The notes under the pieces were generated by a model. That model saw only the letters and a list, made by a program, of their open reading frames with translations. It did not search any database and was not told the origin of the DNA. DNA of 64,000 nt from Siphonodentalium dalli (taxonomy: Eukaryota > Mollusca > Scaphopoda > Gadilida > Siphonodentaliidae), in the NCBI GenBank assembly GCA_032622095.1, contig CP136061.1, positions 12,667,287-12,731,286 of the forward strand. The letters are read 5' to 3'. Shown here piece after piece: positions 24,701 to 31,537 of the stretch (position 1 is its first letter; the number at the start of each line of letters is the position of its first letter). The translations under genes were made by a program, and so were the position numbers.

Positions 24701-27700
24701 TAATTACATCTCTAACTACAAGCTTATCATCATTGTGCTATAAATAAAATAACAAAAATGACACATATGCATGTGGTCTAAACTGTCACTGAGGCACGCT
24801 GGGGCCTGTGGGAGTTTATAATCACGCCGTTTGTTATAGTGAATTACGTTTTTACCTTGAAAAATAGGTGATTCATTCAGCAAAAACGGCAATTTTGACT
24901 ATTAAAAAAACTAATAAAACAATCTAAAGTACACATAATCTTTATTGTAATGTCAGGTTGTGATACTATCATGTTTAAATTAGTTAATGCATTGGTAAAA
25001 TGCAGATCTTTCATATAAATTATTGTCTAAAAATATTTTTCTGAAATTGTCGGCCATTTTGGATTTCCGACTGCGGATCTTACATTTTGTTTACAAACTT
25101 ATTTCATTATTTTAATTTTCAAACGTCTTAAAAAGGATTAAAAATCAGATATATACTGCAGAATTTAATTAGAAACAATTAAAACAATAATTTTATGAAA
25201 CTTGAAAAACTTTTTTATTATTGTCATACAGTTGTGATCAAAATAATTACGGTTACAATTATGGCCGATAATATCGGCCCTGGCAATTTACCGACCGGAC
25301 ATTTGGGCCGATATTATCGGCCCCTGGCAATCAAAGAGTTAAAAATGTATAACTTACAATAAGATTCCGACAGGTATAATGAAACTAAACACTAAAAAGC
25401 ATCTATGCATTGTCCAATAATACCTAGCTGGGAGAATTGAATTAAGTTTTTCCTAGAATTTCAAGTAGCTTCCGTGAAAATGAAACTGATATATTCCATG
25501 TATTCTGTCAATCGTAAAACTATTTGTGCGCTGTGACGTCATATACATGTAGACTGCAGGGTTTGTCTGCAGGAGATATTTATAGCAGCGAAATACGAAT
25601 GGTAGCGAAATCTTTCCAACTCGGAACGCGTAGCTTGTCAATAGTCTGTATTAGTCCAACAATTGACGACCGCTGCTATAGAGTTTTAGCCAATGTGTTA
25701 TAAAATATAATTGAGTTTTGGCGGGAAATGGGAACATGTGCGCCGTTGTTTGTGTTTGGGGACCCAGGCGGGACAACGAAACTATTATTGACCGTACTTT
25801 GATTTTATCTCCATATTGGGGGGGGGGGGGGTATGTTTTTTGTGTTTATCCTCCATGCATGTAATATGGGTCAAATGAATGGTGTTGTCACTATGAATTC
25901 CCGCTATAAAGACTGATTTGGGATAAGTTCCGTATTATAATAGTACGATAGCACGGGATCTCGGAGGTAGATACCTCCTTTGGTAGGAGAACTGCCTGTT
26001 GGCGTATGTTGATCCCTACTCTGCCTAACTCAGCAATTTGGCATTCTTTGATCAAATTATGTAATCGTACGATAGCACGGGATCTCCGAGCGTGAGTAGT
26101 TTCAACCACAGAAATCCCGTGCAAAATAATATCCATACTCAGCAGTCCGACATTCTTTGATGTTACCGTGACATTTATTACGCTGTATATAACGTCGCTA
26201 TTTCAATGCACACCAAACATTACGTTGTAGTTTTGGCGCTTTGATTTCAAAGGGTTACGCTGTACCGGTAACACACTGCTCAATTGACCCGCTTTTTCAC
26301 CTGTATTCTGCTTAACCCCCCCCCGAACTCCCGTTGCAGCCGGATTTTGTATGACATATTGCTACTGACTTTTTGTACATGTATGAATCAAACAAATCAT
26401 CTGCGAGGGGAATGGGTCCGTGGGACGGACCCGCAGCCGGCCTGGCGGAAACCCTGAGAGGACACAGGCAAAGTTGGCTTATGGTCATGGCCCGATGATT
26501 TTTTTATGCCCCTTTTTCGACTGCCACCTGAGTGTCCTCGTTTCAGTGGACATGGGGTCTGTGACTATTTATTAAATAAATAGGTTCATATTAGATCAAT
26601 AAAATAAATATCTGTTGCCCATTGCCAGTAAGCCTGAGTTTAGTGTGCCTGTCATTTGCAGAATGAAGTCCCCAGAGTGTGAATTTAGTGACGCTATCCC
26701 ACATAGCGGGCTAGCATCACTAAATTCCCCCTCTGGGACCTCATTGTGCTTAGGCCACTTCTTTGCATAGATTCTATTTCTTTTTAGCTTAACTTTACTT
26801 TTTAAGTTTGAGCTATTGCAGTGGGTTTGTGTCCGTCGTCCATGCATCAGTCTGTCAACAATTTCCTTTGGCTCACCTTTTAGGCGCATCCCTCATCCAG
26901 TCATCACCAAACTTCATATGGATCTTCGGGGTGACCTCTAGATGGGAGCCATCAATTTTTTCTGAAATTTGTTCAAAAACATGGCCACCAGCAGCCATTT
27001 TGAATTTCAAATTTGAATCCATTGGCACACCCTGCGGTCCACATTTATTGGAGAAATATTTTGAAAATTTACAGGCATGTTTAGGATCACCTCTAGATAG
27101 GAGCTATAAAATTTTAGCAATGAAAAACATACCCGCTGGCAGCTATCCAGGAATTTTTACTCTTTGCATGACTAAATCCTACGGATTACATCCCTCATTC
27201 GATCATCACCAAACTTCGTATGGGTCTTCGGGGTGACCTCTAGATGGGAGAAATCGATTATTTCCAAAATTTGATAAAAAACATGGCTGCCAGTGGCCAT
27301 CTTGGATTTCAAATTTGAATCCATCGGCTCAGCCCACAGCCCGCGTTTATTGGAGAATTATTTTGAAAATTTTAAGGCATGTTTAGGATCACCTCTAGAT
27401 GGGAGACATAAAATTTTAGCTATTTTCGATTAAATACATTGCCGCCCGCAGCCATCTTGAATTTTAATCTTTGCATGACTAAATCCTTTGGCGCACACTA
27501 TAGACCACATTCCTCATCTAATCGGCACCAAACTTCATATGGATCTTTGGGGTGACCTCTAGATGGGAGCCATCTATTATTTCTGAAATTTGTTAAAAAA
27601 CATGGCCGCCAGCAGCCATCTTTGATTTCAATTTTGAATCCATCAGAAAACCATGCAGTCCGCATATATCTAAGAAAAGTTTTGGAAATTTAAAGGCATG

Positions 27701-30700
27701 ATTGGATCACCTAAATGAGAGCTAACGAATTTGAATGATTTTCAATTAAAACATGGCCGCCGGCAGCCATCTTGTATTTTGGTCATTGCATGACTAAATC
27801 CTTTGGCACACCCTACAGACCACTTCCCTCGTCCGATCATCACCAAACTTTATATGCATCATCATGGTGACCTCTAGATGGGAGCCAACGATATTTTCAG
27901 AATTTCGTTACAAACATGGTCGCCAGTTGCCATCTTGGATTTTACTCTTTAAATCCTTGTGCCACATCCCACATCCCTCATCCAAACTTCATATGGTTCT
28001 TTAGTGTTACCTCTAGATGGAAGCTGTCCAATTCATATTTCACATTTAAATCCATCGGCACACCCTGCAGCCCACATTTAGTGGAGAAATGTTTGAAATT
28101 AAATTAAATTCATTTACACAATACCATCCATTTACTAAAACTTTTTGACTTTCCTTCTTTATCATTCTAGTGACTGCTCAGCATAAAATTATTAACGCCT
28201 CCCCAAGTTGAGCTACATTGTCATTGACATTTTCATTTAGTTTATTTAGAAAAATTCTTTTTCTTTTTTAGTTTAGTTTCTCTGTATACCCTAATTGGCA
28301 GACGACACAATGCAAAATTGAGGTGCCCAATGGGTGCACATTACCATCTTCACTATCTGGGAACTTAAATCTGTGTCAAGGTCTCGATAACAGATGAGAC
28401 CATGCAGAATGAGGTCCCCAGAGGATGAATTTGGTGATATATATTTTTGAGGCATGCGGGGAACTGCTTTCATCTCAAATTTACTATTATGAACAGCTAA
28501 TAAACATTTTAATATAAGGCCAAAAAAAAAGAGTTTTGGTTCTCGGGCAATTTTTTTCTTCAAATCAATGAGGGAGGGAGGGTTTTATTTTTATTTTTTT
28601 TCTGCGCAAAGTAAGCATGGACAAAGATACCTTCCTCTGTCCTGCAATAACCAGAAATGTAGAGGGGACTGTTATGCATATAAACTCATTTAATCTTATA
28701 TAAAAATGACATTGTACTACCAGTGTATGACTGGGATTACCTAACATTATATAATGCCCCTGACATTAACTACTGTTATTGTTGTCTAAAACTGATACCT
28801 CCCCATTCTAATATGTGATCCTGAATTTAGTTCTGTGCCTTTCAATTGTATAAAGGTACATTAGTGTAAGTTAGTTCACAATGACTAATTGTAAGAAGAG
28901 CATGAGGGTCAGCTTATCATTTTCTTAATTGTAGTCATCTACTTCATGTTGTAAGCCAGGGGCCTCGGTTGCTCAATCGGTTAGGGGTACAACTCCAAGC
29001 CGTTTCGCCTTCCAGCGCTGGCGATAAGGGTTCAAATCCACATGTTTCCATCGTGGACTTTGTAACTCGAAATCGTTATCTGGGAAAGTTGTCAGTTACT
29101 TGCCGATGGCCTGAGATTTGCCGCACATGGTCGACGAGTTTATCAGCCATTGAAATCACTGTTAGATTAGCCGTAAGTGTGCGGATTTCCTCCACCATTA
29201 AAACTGGCAATGTCGTGATATGGCCTTAGTGGCTAAAGCGACATAAAACCCCAATCAATCAATCAATCATGTTGTATGCCTGCAGGTCACTTTTTAACAC
29301 ATTACATGTTAGAGCTCAATGCACACTATCATTAAACACATATCTACTATGGACATGTTTATAAAATAAAAAAAAATAAATAAATAAAAAAAAAAAAATT
29401 CAATGCCGCGGCGCCTGAGAACCAAAACCTTTTTTTGTTTTTGGCCTAAACATCTTATTTTAAACATCTTGATTTAAACATCTTATTATAGACATCTTAT
29501 TATAAACATATTATTATAAACACCTTATTATCTGTTCTAAGCTAAACAAAAGTCCAGATGTAAATCATTTTGCTTACTTCGTATTTATATTCTCACAATT
29601 TATATTTTTTAGCAATCAGTGCGGGAATTTAAATAATAGTACAACTTCTGAGTTTGTACTAAACAACAGGGAAACAAGGGTTATGTTACCCCTTTCATAA
29701 CGGGAGTAGCGCTGGTGAAGCATTAAAGATCATGTGCCAGTGCATTCTCTTATAGGGAATGCATTCTCCATAGTGCATTCGCCATAGAATACACTGGCTT
29801 GTAAGGTCAATGTAAATATTGTCATGCCAATGTATTCTCTTATATTTGCGAGGCACCCTATGAGGAGAATGCATTGGCCGATTTTTGTATCAACCCATAT
29901 ACCCTGTGCCAATGCATTCTCTTATATATGCGAGTCGACCATAGGTCGCCTCGCATATATAAGAGAATGCATTGGCCTAACAATTTTTTATAAATTTTTC
30001 TTACATTCTTTAACAATTTTTATAATTTTTTTTTATCATTTTTTTTATCATTTTTCTTACATTCTTTACAATTTTTATCATTTTTTCTTACATTCTTAAC
30101 AATTTTTTATAAATTTTTCTTACATTCTTTAACAATTTTTTTTTATCATTTTTTTTATCATTTTTCTTACATTCTTTACAATTTTTATCATTTTTCTTAC
30201 ATTCTTTACAATTTTTATCATTTTTTCTTACATTCTTTAACAATTTTTATAATTTTTTTTTATCATTTTTTTTATCATTTTTCTTACATTCTTTACAATT
30301 TTTATCATTTTTCTTACATTCTTTACAATTTTTATCATTTTTCTTACATTCTTTACAATTTTTTTTTATTTTTCATCATTATTTCTCACATTCTTTACCA
30401 ATTTTTTATCATTTTTTTCTTACATTTTTTAACAACTATAAAAAATAAAAAAAATTGTTAGGCCAATGTATTCTCTTATATATGCGAGGCTCCCTATGGA
30501 AGAGTCACATATATAAGAGAATGCATTGGCACAGGATCTTTAATGATGCACCAGGGCAGCACCCGTTATAACTCTCCCGCATGGAGCCCCACACAGACCC
30601 AAGCAGACGACAGTCATCAGTGCATTGTTCTCTCTGTCTGGGGCTTCATAAAGGGTTTTTGCAAAATTTCAGGAAGACCCAGTCATGCAGTTGTTGACAT

Positions 30701-30971
30701 ATTTAAGTTTTTTATTGCAGCGCCCCCGCCACCATTGCCGCCAAGAATTTCCAAGCAGTCGAGCATCCTGGATACAGTTCCTCCACCCCCTCCCATTCAG
30801 GTATCGACGGGGTCGGGAGACTCCGAGGAGGGGGAGCAGTGGAACTGCCTCGTTTGCACGTTCCTGAATCACCCGGCACTCGACAAGTGTGAATGCTGCG
30901 AAATACCGAAGAATTCTTTAGGTAGAAATAAGTGCCAAAGTCACGATCTATGTTACTGCCATGACCACTAA
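9610..30971 (+). CDS. TAB2: TAB2/TAB3 orthologue, six coding exons (whole gene)
   Basis: Joining 9610-9723, 10692-12078, 13638-13786, 17665-17761, 23001-23129 and 30721-30971 gives one open frame of 708 codons plus TAA. All introns are GT-AG and the phases match (0, 1, 0, 1, 1). The length is close to vertebrate TAB2/TAB3 (about 690-710). Domain order is diagnostic: CUE at about residues 14-60, disordered Ser/Asn/Gln/Pro-rich region at about 65-495, coiled coil at about 501-582, NZF zinc finger at 662-690. In vertebrates this adaptor bridges Lys63-linked ubiquitin chains to the kinase TAK1 (MAP3K7), feeding NF-kB and JNK/p38 in the cytoplasm; the same role is inferred here. A single invertebrate gene normally precedes the TAB2/TAB3 split, so the symbol covers both. 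Introns total about 19 kb and are mostly MITEs and minisatellites. The transcription start and any upstream non-coding exon were not identified. Confidence 0.95.
9733..10102. mobile_element. Family C element next to the exon 1 splice donor
   Basis: GTGTCATTTGCAGAATGAGG begins about 10-15 nt after GTAAGT at 9724. Interior segments GTGATCTACACCCATTTGG and TAATAAAGAAACTTTCCAGAG follow. It ends with TGTCAGACACTAAATTCAGG. Confidence 0.75.
10163..10443. repeat. 50-57-bp minisatellite, five copies, in TAB2 intron 1
   Basis: The unit is GCTACATGTACAGTAACCGT followed by a partly palindromic GGTACCACGGTATCACC and AGTGTATATAGAAA. An 8-bp GAATACCA insertion appears from the third unit onward. Confidence 0.9.
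10692..12078 (+). CDS. TAB2: TAB2 coding exon 2: end of CUE domain plus large disordered region
   Basis: The acceptor TCTTTTTCAG ends at 10691; the donor GTGAGT begins at 12079. The exon encodes residues 39-500 plus one base of codon 501. The first residues, NNNDKSKCIEILTTES then TYLYG, finish the CUE domain and align with NNNNLDACCAVLSQES and RYLYG of human TAB2. The rest is low-complexity and rich in Ser, Asn, Gln, Pro and Thr, with few hydrophobic stretches, as expected for the disordered middle of TAB proteins. A short direct duplication of HLGGS lies near 11268-11302. A serine-rich SLSSASSGSASS tract lies near 11884-11919. The in-frame stop just after 12078 is intronic. Confidence 0.95.
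12079..12980. other. Intron 2 proximal part: family C end fragment and tRNA-like remnant, otherwise nothing seen
   Basis: 12352-12390 is a family C end (ATATAGTGTGCCTGTCGTTTG). About 12395-12450, read on the minus strand, contains AGTTCGAATCACA, resembling a B box, but T-stem pairing is poor. The rest holds no recognised feature. Confidence 0.4.
12981..13166. mobile_element. Family A palindromic MITE
   Basis: Both ends TA-flanked (CAGTAATGCCCTAAATAATTG ... GGGCATTACTG). The centre is shortened. Confidence 0.82.
13181..13614. mobile_element. Family B TTAA MITE, full length, just before TAB2 exon 3
   Basis: TTAACCCTTTATCCAACA at the left and TGTTGGGTAAAGGGTTAA at the right, with TTAA at both edges as expected for piggyBac-type insertion. 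Hairpins at 13343-13401 (approximately) and 13516-13583 in opposite orientation flank an AT-rich spacer. It ends 23 nt before exon 3. Confidence 0.85.
13638..13786 (+). CDS. TAB2: TAB2 coding exon 3: first half of TAK1-binding coiled coil
   Basis: The acceptor ATATTTGACAG ends at 13637; the donor GTAAGG begins at 13787. It supplies the last two bases of codon 501 and residues 502-550. The segment LLMHQSQHRNKLKEDL, followed by KLRGELAEMEGAVYKKR, has heptad spacing of hydrophobics and aligns with the ALLVHQKARMERLQREL region of human TAB2, the C-terminal coiled coil that contacts TAK1. The 149-nt length means that skipping this exon would shift the frame. A TTAA-bounded MITE ends 23 nt upstream and another begins 33 nt downstream. 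Confidence 0.95.
13820..14078. mobile_element. P2 TTAA MITE, full length, just after TAB2 exon 3
   Basis: TTAACCCTTTGAGTGCCAGG at the left and CCTGGCACTCAAAGGGTTAA at the right. One hairpin cassette lies at about 13871-13937, then a T-rich tract and GGGCCGATGAGATCGGCCCC beside the right end. Starts 33 nt after the exon 3 donor. Confidence 0.85.
14087..14215. repeat. Family E dispersed repeat
   Basis: About 125 bp matching 35491-35610 (shared GGGGTAAAAAAATATTTGAT, GAGGAACCCACC, TCAGAGTGATCAGAT and TATTTTTCACCAC). A 40-bp fragment recurs near 56090-56125. Confidence 0.7.
14216..14554. other. Intron 3 sequence, nothing recognised
   Basis: No repeat, RNA gene or reading frame identified. Confidence 0.5.
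14555..14686. repeat. 22-bp minisatellite, six copies
   Basis: Units of GGTTAAGAGCCATACGTTTT plus AT. The second half of the array has AACAGCC in place of AAGAGCC, so the variants are clustered. Confidence 0.95.
14687..15393. other. Intron 3 sequence, nothing recognised
   Basis: AT-rich, no supported feature. Confidence 0.5.
15394..15558. repeat. Large imperfect palindrome (fold-back element)
   Basis: The arms start GATAAATAGA and end TCTATTTATC and include TTTCTCTCATATGATATTTA and its complement, with a short loop near 15473-15481. Related pieces of the arms recur at about 15755-15805, so it is probably part of a larger element reaching about 16060. Confidence 0.75.
15559..16180. other. 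Probable continuation of the fold-back element; no gene
   Basis: Fragments TACGAATTACATATTCTATT and TGAGTCATATGATAAACG echo the neighbouring palindrome. No coding feature supported. Confidence 0.35.
16185..16625. mobile_element. Family C element, near complete
   Basis: Ends GCCTTGAAATATTGTGTCTG and its diverged complement near 16610. It contains two nested hairpins (16214-16300; 16508-16600) and the CCAGTTGAAGTTGGTGATAT type interior. Confidence 0.8.
16656..16912. repeat. Family J dispersed repeat
   Basis: About 250 bp matching 28503-28752 in the same orientation (GCAATTTTTTT, GAGGGTTTTATTTTTA, ACCTTCC, TGACATTGTACTACC in the same order). Confidence 0.7.
16913..17265. other. Intron 3 sequence, nothing recognised
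   Basis: No supported feature. Confidence 0.5.
17270..17629. mobile_element. P3 hairpin element, amplified in tandem (3-4 copies)
   Basis: The unit of 90-108 bp contains GCAGACGACAGTCATCAGTG, TCTCTGTCTGGGGCTCCATA and an inverted TATGGAGCCCC. The last copy ends CCATAAAGGGTTAA at 17616-17629, a TTAA-type end. Single copies occur at 30545-30656 and 51405-51522. Confidence 0.8.
17665..17761 (+). CDS. TAB2: TAB2 coding exon 4: second half of coiled coil
   Basis: The acceptor TTCTTGTTACAG ends at 17664; the donor GTGAGT begins at 17762. Residues 551-582 include IDQIYAMRDKNMSLKTDIQ and CMTREIDMYNFGQ, matching LEEMQQLRSCNRQLQIDID and CLTKEIDLFQARG of human TAB2. This completes the TAK1-binding coiled coil. 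A possible branch-point match, CTGAT, lies about 20 nt before the acceptor. Confidence 0.94.
17762..17977. other. Intron 4 start, nothing recognised
   Basis: No supported feature after the exon 4 donor. Confidence 0.4.
17978..18900. mobile_element. Family D fold-back element, interrupted by a family B MITE
   Basis: Outer ends GGTGGGGAATCACATGGTTT and the complement of GCGATTCCCCACC form inverted ends. The interior matches 49378-49984 (AGGAACTGACACAAAACATA, GTTGATACCTTATTTG-like and ATTCTGACCAAA blocks). A family B MITE sits inside at 18249-18637. Confidence 0.75.
18249..18637. mobile_element. Family B TTAA MITE nested in family D
   Basis: Reverse orientation compared with 13181-13614. TTAACCCTTTACCCAACAGA at the left and TTTGTTGGGTAAAGGGTTAA at the right. 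Both hairpins are present. Nesting shows family D inserted first. Confidence 0.88.
18901..19167. other. Intron 4 sequence, nothing recognised
   Basis: No supported feature. Confidence 0.4.
19168..19300. repeat. Fold-back element with about 47-bp near-perfect arms
   Basis: TGTAATAAACACAGAACGAC at the left is mirrored by GTCGTTCTGTGTATTTATTACA at the right. The arms also contain ACACGATGTGTAAATGGG. The loop is about 37 bp. Probably a small MITE. Confidence 0.85.
19386..19482 (+). repeat. Dispersed repeat, inverted copy of 1-94
   Basis: See the entry at 1-94; about 95 bp with recognisable co-linear matches. Confidence 0.6.
19483..19827. other. Intron 4 sequence, nothing recognised
   Basis: No supported feature. 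Confidence 0.4.
19828..20204. mobile_element. MITE with about 30-bp inverted ends (GGCCAAAGAAAA)
   Basis: The left end GGCCAAAGAAAATTAAATAT then TGGTTTGGGTT is mirrored by AACCCAAACCACATATAT then CTTTGGCC. GGGTCGGTAGG occurs inside both ends. The superfamily is not decided. Confidence 0.75.
20430..20889. mobile_element. Family C element, complete
   Basis: Ends CCTGAGTTTAGTGTGCCTGT and ACAGGCACACTAAACTCAG. Two hairpins built on GAATGAGGTCCCCAGAGGGTG lie at 20458-20545 and 20775-20865. The interior holds the TTGGCAGACGACACATTGC and GGGTGTACATCACAATATTC segments. Confidence 0.88.
20956..21063. repeat. Fold-back element with about 50-bp arms
   Basis: TGAGACACAGGAATTTG, GCTCGACACCTGGAATGTC and ACCCGAGGGCC are mirrored around CTATT. 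Confidence 0.85.
21064..21798. other. Intron 4 sequence, nothing recognised
   Basis: No supported feature. Confidence 0.4.
21799..22048. mobile_element. P2 TTAA MITE
   Basis: TTAACCCTTTGAGTGCCAGG left end; right end CCTGGCACTCAATGGGTTAT with a mutated TTAA. One hairpin cassette (about 21849-21915) and GGGCCGATAATATCGGCCCC near the right end. Confidence 0.85.
22257..22375. repeat. 30-bp minisatellite, four copies
   Basis: Units of GACACATAATGTAGGGTTAG followed by CGAAAATCAT. The last two copies have CATCATGTAAGG. Confidence 0.92.
22697..22893 (-). pseudogene. 18S rRNA gene fragment, antisense, in TAB2 intron 4
   Basis: Read on the minus strand: GAATCAGGGTTCGATTCCGG, GAGAAACGGCTACCACATCC, AAGGAAGGCAGCAGG, CGCAAATTACCCACTCC, GGGGAGGTAGTGACGAAAAA, CGAGGCCCCGTAATCGGAAT, CTTTAACGAGGATCAATTGG, GGGCAAGT. 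This is the conserved region of eukaryotic 18S rRNA just before the GCCAGCAGCCGCGG block, in correct order over about 197 bp. It stops abruptly at both ends, so it is an inserted fragment, not an rRNA gene. It ends 107 nt before exon 5. Confidence 0.95.
23001..23129 (+). CDS. TAB2: TAB2 coding exon 5: linker between coiled coil and NZF
   Basis: The acceptor CTTTGTTTCAG ends at 23000; the donor GTGAGT begins at 23130. Residues 583-625 include PLGVLDPLEQQNFFRNL followed by a charged, lysine- and glutamate-rich stretch. Vertebrate TAB2 has a short linker of the same size between the coiled coil and the Pro-rich/NZF tail, but sequence identity here is low. The assignment rests on splice phase, splice-site quality, lack of stops and position. 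Confidence 0.85.
23191..23388. mobile_element. P2 TTAA MITE, left end lost
   Basis: Begins within the hairpin cassette (CTTATATATGCGAGTCGACC). The loop is rearranged, followed by the T-rich tract and the right end CCTGGCACTCAAAGGGTTAA. Begins about 60 nt after the exon 5 donor. Confidence 0.78.
23389..24142. other. Intron 5 sequence, nothing recognised
   Basis: No supported feature. Confidence 0.4.
24143..25342. mobile_element. P4 piggyBac-like non-autonomous element, 1.2 kb
   Basis: TTAACTCTTTCGTTGCCGAG at the left and TGGCAATCAAAGAGTTAA at the right. Two palindromes GGCCGATAATATCGGCC type lie near the right end (25263-25279 and 25306-25322). The same palindrome sits beside the right end of P2 elements. 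No open frame for a transposase in the 1.2 kb. Confidence 0.65.
25343..26633. other. Intron 5 sequence, no gene
   Basis: Contains a run of 13 G near 25809-25822 and a partial direct duplication about 120 bp apart (ACGATAGCACGGGATCTC at about 25945 and 26068). No coding feature supported. Confidence 0.45.
26634..26800. mobile_element. Family C element, left part
   Basis: AGCCTGAGTTTAGTGTGCCT, then the first hairpin with GTGACGCTATCCC and GGGCTAGCATCAC. Breaks off in the TAGATTCTATTTCTTTTTAG interior segment. Confidence 0.75.
26884..28100. repeat. Degenerate tandem repeat, about 310-bp period, 4-5 copies
   Basis: Copies start near 26884, 27189, 27510, 27823 and 27970 (the last short). Each holds CATCACCAAACTTCATATGG, GGTGACCTCTAGATGGGAG, ACATGGCCGCCAGCAGCCAT and AATTTGAATCCATCGGCAC. 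Divergence between copies is high, so this is old. No frame is kept. Confidence 0.88.
28265..28440. mobile_element. Family C element fragment, reverse interior
   Basis: TTTTTTAGTTTAGTTTCTCT, TTGGCAGACGACACAATGC, then part of a terminal hairpin (GAATGAGGTCCCCAGAGGATG). The end is missing. Confidence 0.65.
28503..28752. repeat. Family J dispersed repeat, left arm of a larger fold-back
   Basis: Matches 16656-16912. Its start (GGCCAAAAAAAAAGAGTTTT then GGTTCTCGGGC) is mirrored at 29408-29450 (GAGAACCAAAACC...TTTTTGGCC), suggesting an element of about 950 bp that was later split by the SINE. Confidence 0.6.
28944..29280 (+). mobile_element. tRNA-derived SINE with target-site duplications
   Basis: The body 28958-29266 starts with a tRNA-like head: A-box-like TTGCTCAATCGGTTAGG and B-box GGGTTCAAATCC. 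It ends in a (CAAT)n tail. Flanking direct repeats of 14 bp, TCATGTTGTAAGCC at 28944-28957 and TCATGTTGTATGCC at 29267-29280, differ at one position. The 3' part (CTGGCAATGTCGTGATATGG, GTGGCTAAAGCGACATAAAA) looks like the conserved core of invertebrate SINE superfamilies. A Pol III transcript is plausible; no protein is encoded. Confidence 0.9.
29281..29689. repeat. AT-rich; right arm of family J element and AAACATCTTATT repeats
   Basis: 29408-29450 is inverted to 28500-28540. About six 12-13-bp AAACATCTTATTAT-like units follow at 29447-29530. Confidence 0.5.
29690..30540. mobile_element. Nested MITE cluster (H, P2 and B/P6 pieces) with expanded AT-rich spacer
   Basis: H-type hairpin fragments at 29733-29880 run into a P2 interior (CGATTTTTGTATCAACCC) and a hairpin cassette at 29907-29973. 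The T-rich spacer then expands to about 450 bp of about 30-bp units such as TTTTTCTTACATTCTTTACA. A second hairpin (30463-30530) of the H type closes it. Confidence 0.7.
30541..30660. mobile_element. P3 hairpin element, just before TAB2 exon 6
   Basis: ATGGAGCCCCACACAGACCC and TCTCTGTCTGGGGCTTCATA flank GACGACAGTCATCAGTG. The end is AAAGGGTTTTT, so the TTAA is lost. The element ends about 60 nt before exon 6. Confidence 0.72.
30721..30971 (+). CDS. TAB2: TAB2 coding exon 6: Pro-rich segment, NZF ubiquitin-binding finger, stop
   Basis: The acceptor TTTTTATTGCAG ends at 30720; TAA is at 30969-30971. Residues 626-708 start with PPPPLPPR and a second run of five prolines, then the NZF. Zinc ligands are C668, C671, C682 and C685 (C-x2-C-x10-C-x2-C). 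W666 and the ubiquitin-contact pair T672-F673 are present, and LNHPAL is identical to human TAB2. Of the human proximal-ubiquitin contacts recalled from structural work, His, Leu and Glu are kept, but Gln686 is replaced by Cys (C684). After the finger there are 18 extra residues with three Cys and three His, absent from vertebrate TAB2, which ends a few residues after the finger. Confidence 0.96.
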
Positions 30972-31224
30972 CCCAGACTCATCCTGCACGACTCACTATC
31001 AATCAAACAATCAAGTAAGCCTGATAGATCTGAACCTAGTCTTCATTCCCAGTCAAGATAAAAAGAATGATTTATGAACCTGCCGACATCTTTTTACAGA
31101 AAATACCCCAAAAAAATCAAACTTACGTTTTCTTTTTGCTGACATGGTGTTAAGTTGGTATTATAAGACGCCACTGAATATACGCTCTCTTTGGGAACAT
31201 GTTTCATCTAGTATACAACATCTG

Positions 31225-31480
31225 AATTTAGTATTTAGTGTGTCTGTCATTTGCAGAATGAGGTCCCCAGTGGGCTATCATCACTAAATCAAATTTCTAT
31301 AGTATTTTTTCACTTAGATTCTATTTCTTTTTTAGTTTAGTTTCTCAATATCCCCAAATTGGCAGACGATACATTCGAGGTTCCCAATGGGTGTACATCA
31401 TAATATTCACATATGAGGCCGTGCAGAAGAAGACCTCCAGAGGGTGAATTTGGAAGTGCTAGCCCATGATGCTAGCCCGT
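31225..31480. mobile_element. Family C element, degraded
   Basis: TTTAGTGTGTCTGTCATTTG end, GAATGAGGTCCCCAGTGGGC, then the interior TTGGCAGACGATACATTCG. The right hairpin is partly lost. Confidence 0.65.
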
Positions 31481-31537
31481 TTGATAAATTTTATTCACAA
31501 CTCGTCTACGACTCGTTGTGAATCAAATTGATCAAAC
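31479..31537. repeat. Small palindrome
   Basis: GTTTGATAAATTTTATTCAC and AACTCG are mirrored by CGTTGTGAATCAAATTGATC and AAAC. Confidence 0.7.

Noticed and set aside
26808-27236. 142-residue frame in the 310-bp repeats
   Set aside because: The frame is not kept in the other copies of the repeat.
28969-29229. 86-residue frame
   Set aside because: Lies within the tRNA-derived SINE.
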